From Bacteroidaceae bacterium (GTDB lineage Bacteria; Bacteroidota; Bacteroidia; Bacteroidales; Bacteroidaceae): a stretch of DNA of 64,000 bases. Position numbers and translations under genes: made by a program. The notes beneath the pieces were generated by a model. It was not told the DNA's origin. It was given only the letters and a program-made list of their open reading frames with translations, and ran no database searches. Position 1 is the first letter of the stretch, and every line of letters starts with the position of its first letter. Shown in pieces: positions 7,267 through 15,033 of the stretch. The DNA lies in NCBI GenBank assembly GCA_017461345.1, contig JAFTYP010000013.1:183944-247943 (forward strand). The letters run 5' to 3'.

Positions 7267-8568
7267 TTATATGTAACTAATTCTTTTGTTGTTTGATTTC
7301 TTTATTAATGAGATTATGTGATGAAACATAATACGAATGTCGAGCCAAAAGCCCCAGTTTCGGTAGTACCATACATCGGCTTTGCTGTTGCCTCTTGCTT
7401 GTGATGCGAACCGGTAACTTGCGATGCCGGCCTTAAGTTGATATTCTGAAGCAAAAAGTTGTTTCAACTCATGTTTGTAGTTGTTATAGTACTTTTCGTT
7501 CATTATTTGCGAGCCTACAACAGACATGGTTCCAAAGAGGACATTGATGAATTGGGGCAATAATTCCAATTGTGAAGCGATAAGGAATTTGCCAAAAGGG
7601 AAATATGTCGGATTATTTGCATCTTCGAGAGATGGAGATTCGGCATTATAATGTTGTGTACGGAAAGTGATGCATTGGAAGCCTTTGCCGTCCATTCCAT
7701 ACATTTTTTGTATTTTGAAAATTGGTCCTCGGCTTTGTTTCTTTATGAAAATATAAGCAATAAACGCAACAAAGGGGAAGATGGTTAGAAGAATGATGAG
7801 GCTGAAAAGTATGTCTGTCAGCCGTTTGATGGCCATATTGAAGGGGCTTTGTAATGGCGGATTAGTAATCGAAAGCACATTGACGGTGCCACGGTATTCA
7901 CTTTGCATGGCTCGGTTCAATGCCGGAACAGCCTGCGGCAGAAGATGAAACGTCAGGCTATGTTCATAACAAACGTGTGCTACTTCCTCTAATTCTGTAG
8001 TTGATAATATTGATGGTTCAATATATATGCTTTTTGTTTCAGGGTGTGTTATAAGGTATTCTTTTAGGCTTTGCGCAGATGGTTGTTCGAGACGGGTGAG
8101 TGCCAAGCCGTAGGTGTTCTGTAATAAGACTCCTTGTTGCCAAAGGCCATCTTCTGTGCAGATGATGATGCTATGTTCTTTGTGGTGCAAAGCATAGTGA
8201 ACAAACCAACTGTTAAGGATAAGGCGTTCGATTGCCAAGGCAATGCAGAACCAAAAGCAAGCAAGGGGTAGAAAGATGTTTAAGTAAATTGCATAAGCAA
8301 GAATGCCGAATGCAAGGCCGGTTTTCATGGCATTTGCCACAACTTCATCGCGTCGCGCTGTCCGACTGTAAGCATTGTTGGGTATAAAACACGTAACAAT
8401 GAGGAGTAAAGTGGTTCCTATCCCGATATGGGTAAACCATCTTTCGTATTCCGGGTCTTGTGTCCAGTTTGTTGCATGAAAACAGAATGCCCACACTATG
8501 GCTTCGGCCGCACACGTCAGTCCGTTGCGGAGCCATTGCAGTATGGCGTTATTTTTGTTTCCTTGCAT
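7267..8568 (-). CDS. Polyprenyl glycosylphosphotransferase homologue with altered catalytic motifs
   Basis: The layout is that of WcaJ-type initiating enzymes of exopolysaccharide synthesis: several N-terminal membrane helices, a Rossmann-like middle region, then a C-terminal sugar-transferase domain with its own membrane helix (KRLTDILFSLIILLTIFPFV). The signature motifs are changed. The usual LDELPQ reads LELLPQ, so the Asp-Glu pair is Glu-Leu, and the usual GPRP reads GSQI. The protein may therefore be inactive or altered. ATG 8568 (MQGNKNN) is preferred over ATG 8601 because the likely -7 box (8619-8612) leaves almost no leader for the latter. It is divergent from the Wzc-like kinase, suggesting a surface-polysaccharide link. 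Confidence 0.75.
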   Translation of the reverse strand: MQGNKNNAILQWLRNGLTCAAEAIVWAFCFHATNWTQDPEYERWFTHIGIGTTLLLIVTCFIPNNAYSRTARRDEVVANAMKTGLAFGILAYAIYLNIFLPLACFWFCIALAIERLILNSWFVHYALHHKEHSIIICTEDGLWQQGVLLQNTYGLALTRLEQPSAQSLKEYLITHPETKSIYIEPSILSTTELEEVAHVCYEHSLTFHLLPQAVPALNRAMQSEYRGTVNVLSITNPPLQSPFNMAIKRLTDILFSLIILLTIFPFVAFIAYIFIKKQSRGPIFKIQKMYGMDGKGFQCITFRTQHYNAESPSLEDANNPTYFPFGKFLIASQLELLPQFINVLFGTMSVVGSQIMNEKYYNNYKHELKQLFASEYQLKAGIASYRFASQARGNSKADVWYYRNWGFWLDIRIMFHHIISLIKKSNNKRISYI

Positions 8569-8611
8569 TTTGTTGAAATTAGAAATGTGGCATGTGTGCA
8601 TACATCGTAGG

Positions 8612-8619
8612 CAAAGTTA
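8612..8619 (-). promoter_or_regulatory. -7 promoter box for the sugar-transferase homologue
   Basis: The minus strand reads TAACTTTG (matches TAnnTTTG). No clear -33 TTTG is visible 19-21 nt upstream. The expected start point near 8606 fits translation from ATG 8568. Confidence 0.5.
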
Positions 8620-8713
8620 CAACAATTTATGCAGAATAAGGCCATTAAAGTAAGGAAATGTTGTGTAAAGATAATTTTTAGATGTTTTTCTTTAACATTA
8701 ACAGATATAGTTG

Positions 8714-8721
8714 TAATTTTG
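8714..8721 (+). promoter_or_regulatory. -7 promoter box for the Wzc-like kinase gene
   Basis: TAATTTTG matches TAnnTTTG and lies 51 nt before the ATG at 8773. The region 20 nt upstream is T-rich (TTTTTCTTTAAC) without an exact TTTG. Confidence 0.5.
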
Positions 8722-8772
8722 TAGCCTGTGTTATCATTTTTTGAGAATAATCTTCATAAATAAAGCATAGGC

Positions 8773-11226
8773 ATGGCAGATTACATTAATAACGAGGATT
8801 TGCAGCAGGAAGAAGAGTCTGGTAGATTCTCTTTGTCTGTGATATGGACCATTATAGTGTTGAATTGGCAATGGATATTGTTGTCTGTTGTTTTGGCATT
8901 GTGTTTGGCATATGGATATTTGCGTTATTCGCAGCCGGTGTATTCCACATCCATGAAGGTGCTGATCAAGGATGACAGCAATAAGCGTTCGATGGGTGGC
9001 CAAATGAGTTTGGAGGACATGGGACTTATCTCCAACAGTAATGGTTTTGCCAATGAACTTGAAATCCTGACGAGTACTCGTGTGAACAGTAGGGTGGTAA
9101 AATCGTTGAAACTCTATGTTAATTATGCCATAGAGGGGCGTGTCCAGAAGGTTGAACAGTATCAGTGCAATCCTATCATCGTTGATATGCCGCAGCACCA
9201 ACTTACGGAGTTGCAGACTCCTATTGAGATGGAGATGACAAAGGCAGGCGAGGGCTTGCATGTAGTGGGCAGGGTTGGAGTTTCCGGAGGCAAAGCCCCT
9301 GTTACTTTTGAACATGACATAAAGAAACTGCCTGGCAGCATCAATACGCCTGTGGGCGTTATTATTTTCCAGCAGAATCCCGGGACGAAGTGGGGCGAAG
9401 AGAAACTTTTTGCAACAATCAATCCTGTGGAGAGAGTGGCCCGCACTTATAGGGGCAAGTTGTCAGCGGCGGCTACGGCCAAGAATACGACCGTGGCCCG
9501 TGTGACTTTCACTGATACGCAGATCAAGCGTTCGATGGATTATCTGAACGAACTGCTCAAGTGTTATAACGAGGATGCCAATGAGGATAAGAACGAGGTA
9601 GCAACCAAGACGGAGGAATTCATCAAGGAACGCATTGATGTCATTCGTGGAGAACTGGATGTGACGGAGGGTGAATTGGAACGTTATAAGAAGAGTAACG
9701 AACTCATTAACTTGACCAACGATGCTACTACTGCGCTCAGCAGTACGACGGAGTATCAGAAGACGCAGGTAGAACTGGAGACGCAACTCAATCTTATCAA
9801 TGCTTTGGTGAATTATGTGAACAATCCTGCCAATGCCATGCAGGTTATACCTGCCAATCTTGGTCTTGCTGATGCTAATGTGAACGCTACGATAGCCAAG
9901 TATAACGATGCAGTGTTGCAGCGTAATCGTTTGCTGAGGTCTTCGAGCGAGGATAATCCTTCGGTGCAGCGTTATACGACGATGCTGGAGGAGATGTGGC
10001 CTTCCATCAAGATGAGCCTTGAGGCCATCCGTGCAAATGTAATAACGCAGAAGACAAGTGCCGATAGGCAGTACCGTATGTTCAGTAGTCGCATCAGCAG
10101 TACGCCTACCCAGGAGCGTGCTTTGACGAACATGAGCCGCCAGCAGGAGATTAAGGCGAACCTTTATCTGATGCTTTTGCAGAAGCGTGAGGAGAACTAT
10201 ATTTCTCTTGTCAGCACTGCTGCCAAGGCAAAAATTGTGGATACGCCTCAGTTCTTGGGTCAGATTGCGCCTCAGCCTATGGTGGTTTGGCTTGCTGCTT
10301 TGCTGTTGGGCATTGTTTTCCCCATTGGCATTATCTATTTGATGCGTCTGCTTCGTTTCCGTATTGAGGGGCGCGAGGATGTTGAGAGCCTTACGAAGAT
10401 CAGTATTCTTGCCGATATTCCGTTGGCGGGCAAGACGGTCGATGGCGAAAGGGCACTTGTGGTTCGTGAGAACACGAACGATGCCATGGAGGAGTCTTTC
10501 CGTGGATTGCGTACGAATCTGCGCTTCATTTTAGAGGAGGGCGAGAAGGTGATTCTCTGCACGAGTTGTATTCCGGGCGAGGGCAAGACGTTTGTTTCTA
10601 CGAACTTGGCTATGTCGCTTGCTCTGATGGGCAAGAAGGTTGTCATTGTAGGTCTGGATATCCGCCGTCCTCGTCTTGTGAAGTTGTTTGGCATTCCTGC
10701 CGACAAGAAGGGCATTACGGCGTTCCTTTCCAGCACAGACCAGTCGTATGAGGCACTTGATGCGCAGATTGCTCACGGCGTGGCCAATCCGAATTTCGAT
10801 GTGTTGCCTGCAGGTATCATTCCGCCTAATCCGGGCGAACTTATCTCTCGCGACCGTCTGGACTATGCCATCGGCCTGCTCAAGGAGCATTATGACTATG
10901 TCCTGATAGATACTCCGCCGGTTGCTCTTGTGAGCGATACGCTGTCTATTGCCCGAGTGGCAGACGTTACTATTTTGGTTTGCCGTGCGGATTACAGTCC
11001 GCGAGCCAACTTCAAATTGCTCAATGCCTTGAAGTCGGACGAGAAGATGCCTAAGATGAACCTTGTACTCAATGGCATTGACATGCGGAAGAAGAAGTAC
11101 GGCTACTACTATGGCTATGGCAAGTACGGCAAGAATGGTTACGGCTATGGCTACGGTCGCCATGGGTATTATGGTGTCTATGGCCGAGTGGGTACTCAGG
11201 AAGAAAAGGGCCATACGGAGAAATAG
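8773..11226 (+). CDS. Wzc-like polysaccharide co-polymerase / tyrosine autokinase
   Basis: The 817-aa inner-membrane protein has a Wzz-type N-terminus with a first membrane helix (WTIIVLNWQWILLSVVLALC, about residues 25-45), a periplasmic coiled-coil region with a GNVR-like segment, a second membrane helix (VVWLAALLLGIVFPIGIIYL, about 500-522) and a cytoplasmic BY-kinase domain. The Walker A motif GEGKT is at residues 602-606, Walker A' VVIVGLDIRRPRL follows, and YDYVLIDTPPVALVSD carries Walker B. The tail after residue 770 contains about a dozen Tyr alternating with Gly and Lys (KKKYGYYYGYGKYG), the usual autophosphorylation cluster. By family knowledge it controls chain length and export of capsule or exopolysaccharide. 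No glycosyltransferase cluster or Wza partner is in the window. Confidence 0.92.
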   Translation: MADYINNEDLQQEEESGRFSLSVIWTIIVLNWQWILLSVVLALCLAYGYLRYSQPVYSTSMKVLIKDDSNKRSMGGQMSLEDMGLISNSNGFANELEILTSTRVNSRVVKSLKLYVNYAIEGRVQKVEQYQCNPIIVDMPQHQLTELQTPIEMEMTKAGEGLHVVGRVGVSGGKAPVTFEHDIKKLPGSINTPVGVIIFQQNPGTKWGEEKLFATINPVERVARTYRGKLSAAATAKNTTVARVTFTDTQIKRSMDYLNELLKCYNEDANEDKNEVATKTEEFIKERIDVIRGELDVTEGELERYKKSNELINLTNDATTALSSTTEYQKTQVELETQLNLINALVNYVNNPANAMQVIPANLGLADANVNATIAKYNDAVLQRNRLLRSSSEDNPSVQRYTTMLEEMWPSIKMSLEAIRANVITQKTSADRQYRMFSSRISSTPTQERALTNMSRQQEIKANLYLMLLQKREENYISLVSTAAKAKIVDTPQFLGQIAPQPMVVWLAALLLGIVFPIGIIYLMRLLRFRIEGREDVESLTKISILADIPLAGKTVDGERALVVRENTNDAMEESFRGLRTNLRFILEEGEKVILCTSCIPGEGKTFVSTNLAMSLALMGKKVVIVGLDIRRPRLVKLFGIPADKKGITAFLSSTDQSYEALDAQIAHGVANPNFDVLPAGIIPPNPGELISRDRLDYAIGLLKEHYDYVLIDTPPVALVSDTLSIARVADVTILVCRADYSPRANFKLLNALKSDEKMPKMNLVLNGIDMRKKKYGYYYGYGKYGKNGYGYGYGRHGYYGVYGRVGTQEEKGHTEK

Positions 11227-11268
11227 TCTTTGGCAGACAAGGAGCCTCTGGTGGCAGTGAAAAATAAT

Positions 11269-11341
11269 GGTTAACCGTTCTGCCTGGAATGGTAACCATT
11301 TTCTTTAATTAGGTTAACCATTATTGCCATAATGCTTAACC
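11269..11341 (+). repeat. Array A: four GGTTAACC-type boxes at 21-22 nt spacing
   Basis: Boxes start at 11269 (GGTTAACC), 11291 (GGTAACC), 11312 (GGTTAACC) and 11334 (GCTTAACC). Spacers are about 14 nt and partly conserved (ATTATTGCC). The array is preceded by GTGAAAAATAA (11257-11267), which also precedes array B at 40275-40285. It lies between wzc and its terminator. Two sister arrays occur at 40287 and 56112. Confidence 0.85.
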
Positions 11342-11350
11342 TTTATTTTG

Positions 11351-11374
11351 AGACAGGTTCGCCTGTCTTTTTTT
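11351..11374 (+). terminator. Rho-independent terminator after the Wzc-like gene
   Basis: AGACAGG, TTCG tetraloop, CCTGTCT, then a run of T (to 11374). Confidence 0.9.
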
Positions 11375-11404
11375 GTGCCTTGTGTTCTTTGTGGGGGCAC
11401 GCCC

Positions 11405-12172
11405 TTAGAGGCCTACGCTGATGTAGTAGCGAGGACCTGCCAGGAAGTAACTCATGTAGGCTTCGGCACGTTCCACGGCAGTGGAGAGACTGTCGCCCTT
11501 GGCCAGATATGTTGCAATGGCGCTCGACAAAGTGTCGCCCGTTCCGTTGCGGTCGTCCAGCGCGAGTTTCTTCTTCGGATGCGGTGTGAGAGTGCCTGTA
11601 GTGCGGTCGTAGAGGTAGTCCACCAGGTAGTCGCCTTCCTCCACGCTCTTCACCAGCACGCTGCATCCCCATTCCGACAGTTTCTTCAGGTCGCTTTCCG
11701 GGTCGGTGATGGCATGTCCCAACAGGAAGGCCGCTTCGTGTACGTTAGGTGTTATAAGCGTGGCAAGCGGAAAGAGCAGTTTCTTGTAGGCTTCAATAAC
11801 GCCATCGCTCACCAGTTTCTTGCCCTCGAAGTTCACAAGGACAGGGTCGATGAGGATGGGTTGCTTGTTGTATCGCTGCAAAACGTCGGCTGCTGCATGG
11901 ATAATCTCGTCGGTGGGCATGAGTCCTGTCTTGATGCAATCGGCACCGACGGTGCTCAAAAACGACTCCGCCTGCGAGACAATCAGGTCGGTAGGCAGGT
12001 TGTGGATGCCCTTGATGCGGTTCACATCCTCGTCGACGATGCACGTCAGTGCAGCAGCAGCCCAGCCGCCGCAGCGAGTAATGGCCTTGATGTCTGCCTG
12101 AACGCCGGCACTCCCCAACGGTTCGCTGCCGGCAATGAGGAAAACTTTGCCTGTATTTATCTTTTTTTCCAT
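11405..12172 (-). CDS. thiD: Hydroxymethylpyrimidine/phosphomethylpyrimidine kinase (ThiD-like)
   Basis: The 255-aa ribokinase-fold protein has the substrate-binding start FLIAGSEPLGSAGVQADIKA (ThiD consensus IAGSD-GGAG-QADLK), the middle signature NKQPILIDPVL and the anion-hole motif NGTGDTLSSAIATYLAKG. ThiD phosphorylates the pyrimidine precursor of thiamine. The GTGD form and slight deviations (SEPLGS for SDPSGG) leave pyridoxal kinase-like activity possible. The ATG at 12172 (MEKKINTG) is chosen over 12211 because the promoter -7 box lies at 12188-12181, between the two. No other thiamine gene is adjacent, and no TPP riboswitch is visible upstream. Confidence 0.78.
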   Translation of the reverse strand: MEKKINTGKVFLIAGSEPLGSAGVQADIKAITRCGGWAAAALTCIVDEDVNRIKGIHNLPTDLIVSQAESFLSTVGADCIKTGLMPTDEIIHAAADVLQRYNKQPILIDPVLVNFEGKKLVSDGVIEAYKKLLFPLATLITPNVHEAAFLLGHAITDPESDLKKLSEWGCSVLVKSVEEGDYLVDYLYDRTTGTLTPHPKKKLALDDRNGTGDTLSSAIATYLAKGDSLSTAVERAEAYMSYFLAGPRYYISVGL

Positions 12173-12180
12173 ACAAGGCG

Positions 12181-12212
12181 CAAAGTTACAGCCTTTATGC
12201 CGATAATTCAAA
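12181..12212 (-). promoter_or_regulatory. Promoter of the ThiD-like gene, almost no leader
   Basis: On the minus strand, TTTG (12212-12209) and TAACTTTG (12188-12181) are separated by 20 nt, a full match to the -33/-7 pattern. The start point should fall within a few nt of ATG 12172, implying a leaderless or near-leaderless mRNA. Confidence 0.7.
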
Positions 12213-12222
12213 AAATTAGTGA

Positions 12223-12230
12223 TATATTTG
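12223..12230 (+). promoter_or_regulatory. -7 promoter box for the M6 protease gene
   Basis: TATATTTG matches TAnnTTTG, 70 nt before ATG 12300. No clear -33 element is seen. Confidence 0.4.
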
Positions 12231-12299
12231 CACGCCCAACATTAAAATACTTTGAACCTCAGGGCATTCAAACACCCAAACAACGTAATTTATAAGGAT

Positions 12300-14555
12300 A
12301 TGAATAGAAAACTGACCACCCTGTTGATTGCCTTTGTCTGCACCCTTGCAGCAACAGCCCAGCCCTTCGATGGGAAACTAATCGTTCGCGGCAACCATCA
12401 CACCCAGCGTCTGCCGGGCGTCAACGAACGTCGCATGGAGCGATTGGAAAAAATGCGTCAGGAAAACATCGCACTCCGACAGCAGAACGGTCCATTCCGC
12501 GCCAACGGAAAGACCGAAACAAAGAAGGGACTCGTTCTGCTTGTCGAGTTCTCCGATGCCGCAGGCAAGATGACGGCCGATGCCGCCACGCAGTGGAACA
12601 ACCGATTCAATCAGCAGGGCTTCTCGCAATTCAACCACGTAGGTTCCGTGCGCGACTACTTCATCGAGCAAAGTTATGGCATGCTCACCATCGACTTCGA
12701 CGTCGTAGGCCCGCTCACCATGCCCCAAAGCCGTGAATACTACGGTTCTTCGCCGAACAACAACCTCGACGACCGGGCTCCCGAGATGATTGTCGAGGCA
12801 CTGCAACTTGCAGATTCCCAAATCAACTTCGCAGACTACGACTGGGACGGCAATGGCGAAGTAGAGCAAATCTACGTCATCTTTGCCGGCCAAACCTATT
12901 CCAATAGAGAAGGCTACATTTGGCCACACCAGTGGTTCCTCTCTTCTGCCAAATACTATGGATGCGGTACCGGCCGCCAACGTCTCGATGGCGTTTATAT
13001 CGATGCCTATGCCGTTTCCAACGAATTGTCCGATGCCTCCACGCCTGCAGGCATAGGTACTGCCTGCCATGAGTTCAGCCATTGTCTCGGTTACCCCGAT
13101 GTTTACGACACCAGTTATTCGGGAGGAACCGGCGGCCAGTACTGGAGTCTGCTCGACACCGGCTGCTACAACGGCCCGCGCATGATAGGCGAAGTGCCTT
13201 GTCCCTACACAGCCTACGAACGATGGGCAGGAGGCTGGATGGACCTTATACCGCTGACCGAACCCTGCAGGGTGACCGATATGCCGGCCATCAACGAAGA
13301 AGGCGTGGCTTACATCATCAAGAACACAGGCAACAGCAACGAATACTATATCCTCGAGAACCGTCAGCAGAAAACTTTCGGCACATACAACATCGGACAC
13401 GGGCTCATGGTGTGGCACATCGACTACGACAGGACAGCCTGGTATTACAATGAAGTCAACACCGATAAGAACCATCAGCGCATCACCTTCCTGCCCGCCG
13501 ACGGCCAAGTGGGAATCCTTCAAACCGATGGCACCTACTACCAGTATTATGTCACCTCAGCCGACGAGGCCGGAGATCCCTATCCCGGCAGGACGAAAGT
13601 CGATTCTGTCCAGCAACTCACATGGTACATTTCCGAAAAAGGAGGTGACAAAACACACAAAAACCGTATTCATGGCATCACCGAAAGCGCGGATGGCAAG
13701 ATAAGTTTCACCTATGGAAATTATGTTGCACTGCCTACACCCGAGGTGAATTATCCTACAGAGATTACAGAAAACACCTTCTGCGCCAACTGGCTGCCAG
13801 TGCCGGGAGCCATAACTTATAACCTCCAGGTGGAGGAAGAAGACATTAAAACGATTCTGACAGAAGACTTTGCTAACTTCGAAAGTGTCAGCAACGACAC
13901 CCAGATAAAGGACATGGACCCCTATACAAAAACAAAGGGATGGACAGCATCGTCCGCCTTCGGTACGGGCAATCCATATGTCCGCCTCGCAACCCCCATG
14001 AAGGCAGGCTCTATTACAACACCCGCCCTTACCGCATCGGAAGGCACATTGATAGTGGAATTTGATGCATCTTACTATGCGTCGGAAGCAGGCAATGTCA
14101 CTGTCTCGGTGCTTAAAGATGACGAAACCATTGCCTCTGAAAGCGTTCAGATGAAGGCAGACCGAACCACATACACTTGTACATTCGAGGGATTGCCTTC
14201 CGGTTGTAAGGTAAACTTCAAGGCCAACAAGCAAAAAAGAGCATACATGTATAGTGTAAAGATAATGCATAAGTGGAGTGCAAAATACGAAGATTTGACA
14301 ACAACCAGCTATGCCGTAGAGCATGCCTGTGCCAATATGTACTATTACCGTGTTCAGGCAGTATGCAACGAAGGAACTTCCGAATGGTCCGACTGGATGA
14401 GTGTGGACATTGCTTCTCCAGTTGATGCCATCACAGGTGATAAGGCATTAGGAACAGACAACACAAGTGTCTTTGACCTTTCCGGCCGTCGGTTGAATCA
14501 TGTACCTGAAAAGGGCTTGTTCATCCGTAACGGTAAGGTGTATATGAATAGATAG
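12300..14555 (+). CDS. Secreted M6-family metalloprotease
   Basis: The 751-aa protein has a signal peptide (MNRKLTTLLIAFVCTLAATA) and an M6 (immune inhibitor A-like) peptidase domain with the zinc motif HEFSH (in GTACHEFSHCLGYPDVYD, near residue 260). Further downstream are a fibronectin-like segment (TPEVNYPTEITENTFCANW), a beta-rich module and a C-terminal tail VFDLSGRRL ... KGLFIRNGKVY. That tail resembles the final part of T9SS type A sorting domains and recurs in four other proteins here. ATG 12300 is used because it is preceded by an AAGGA ribosome site and starts the signal peptide; an upstream in-frame ATG at 12252 would bury the signal peptide. Likely extracellular proteolysis. Confidence 0.88.
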   Translation: MNRKLTTLLIAFVCTLAATAQPFDGKLIVRGNHHTQRLPGVNERRMERLEKMRQENIALRQQNGPFRANGKTETKKGLVLLVEFSDAAGKMTADAATQWNNRFNQQGFSQFNHVGSVRDYFIEQSYGMLTIDFDVVGPLTMPQSREYYGSSPNNNLDDRAPEMIVEALQLADSQINFADYDWDGNGEVEQIYVIFAGQTYSNREGYIWPHQWFLSSAKYYGCGTGRQRLDGVYIDAYAVSNELSDASTPAGIGTACHEFSHCLGYPDVYDTSYSGGTGGQYWSLLDTGCYNGPRMIGEVPCPYTAYERWAGGWMDLIPLTEPCRVTDMPAINEEGVAYIIKNTGNSNEYYILENRQQKTFGTYNIGHGLMVWHIDYDRTAWYYNEVNTDKNHQRITFLPADGQVGILQTDGTYYQYYVTSADEAGDPYPGRTKVDSVQQLTWYISEKGGDKTHKNRIHGITESADGKISFTYGNYVALPTPEVNYPTEITENTFCANWLPVPGAITYNLQVEEEDIKTILTEDFANFESVSNDTQIKDMDPYTKTKGWTASSAFGTGNPYVRLATPMKAGSITTPALTASEGTLIVEFDASYYASEAGNVTVSVLKDDETIASESVQMKADRTTYTCTFEGLPSGCKVNFKANKQKRAYMYSVKIMHKWSAKYEDLTTTSYAVEHACANMYYYRVQAVCNEGTSEWSDWMSVDIASPVDAITGDKALGTDNTSVFDLSGRRLNHVPEKGLFIRNGKVYMNR

Positions 14556-14584
14556 GAAACTCCAGCCAGAAATAAGGTTTTATA

Positions 14585-14618
14585 GCGAGGCATAGTGATT
14601 TCGGTCACTATGCCTCGC
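14585..14618. terminator. Terminator hairpin after the M6 protease gene
   Basis: A perfect 14-bp stem (GCGAGGCATAGTGA with TCACTATGCCTCGC) with a TTTCGG loop, followed by TTCTGTTTA. Confidence 0.8.
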
Positions 14619-15033
14619 TTCTGTTTATACATTATATTATATATATGATAAATACATAACGCCTCTGTTTCGCTGATGTAATATGCTCGTAACTCTATAT
14701 GTTTAGTAAACTAAATACACACATAAGTTATGTGCTATATCTTCAACGTCTCTTTCATTATAGATGCGTATACACCTTCTTGGAAGGAGATTTTCTTGCG
14801 TATGATTGAGTCCCATTATTATTACAATAAAATCATTGCTCATCTCAACGAAAAGATAAATAAAGTTGACTAAAATCAATAATAAAATGTTAAATAACCT
14901 TAAAACAGCCCTCTTTGCTACCATATAACATGCCTAATCGTTCTAAAAAATGTAAATTTGCTCTGTTGAGTGCATATAAAAGCAAAAAATAGGCTCAAAA
15001 AGTGAAAAATATAACAAAAAATGAAATAAATCA
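14619..15033. other. AT-rich intergenic region upstream of the fasciclin/SusCD locus
   Basis: No convincing gene. Two small symmetrical sites are visible: TTTAGT-AA-ACTAAA (14702-14715) and CACATAA-G-TTATGTG (14720-14734). They are candidate protein-binding sites about 300 nt before the first fasciclin gene. The short minus-strand frame at 14703-14924 lacks any recognisable feature. Confidence 0.4.
14953..14960 (+). promoter_or_regulatory. Possible -7 box for the fasciclin/SusCD locus
   Basis: TAAATTTG matches TAnnTTTG, 74 nt before ATG 15034. No TTTG occurs at the right distance upstream. Confidence 0.35.

Noticed and set aside
11269-11341. CRISPR array
   Set aside because: Repeats are only 8 nt with spacers of about 14 nt that are themselves partly conserved; no cas genes are present.
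12130-12230. TPP riboswitch upstream of the ThiD-like gene
   Set aside because: The promoter leaves no leader long enough to hold one, and no CUGAGA-type core is visible.
14703-14924. 73-codon minus-strand frame
   Set aside because: No recognisable features and strong AT bias of the spacer; not supported as a gene.
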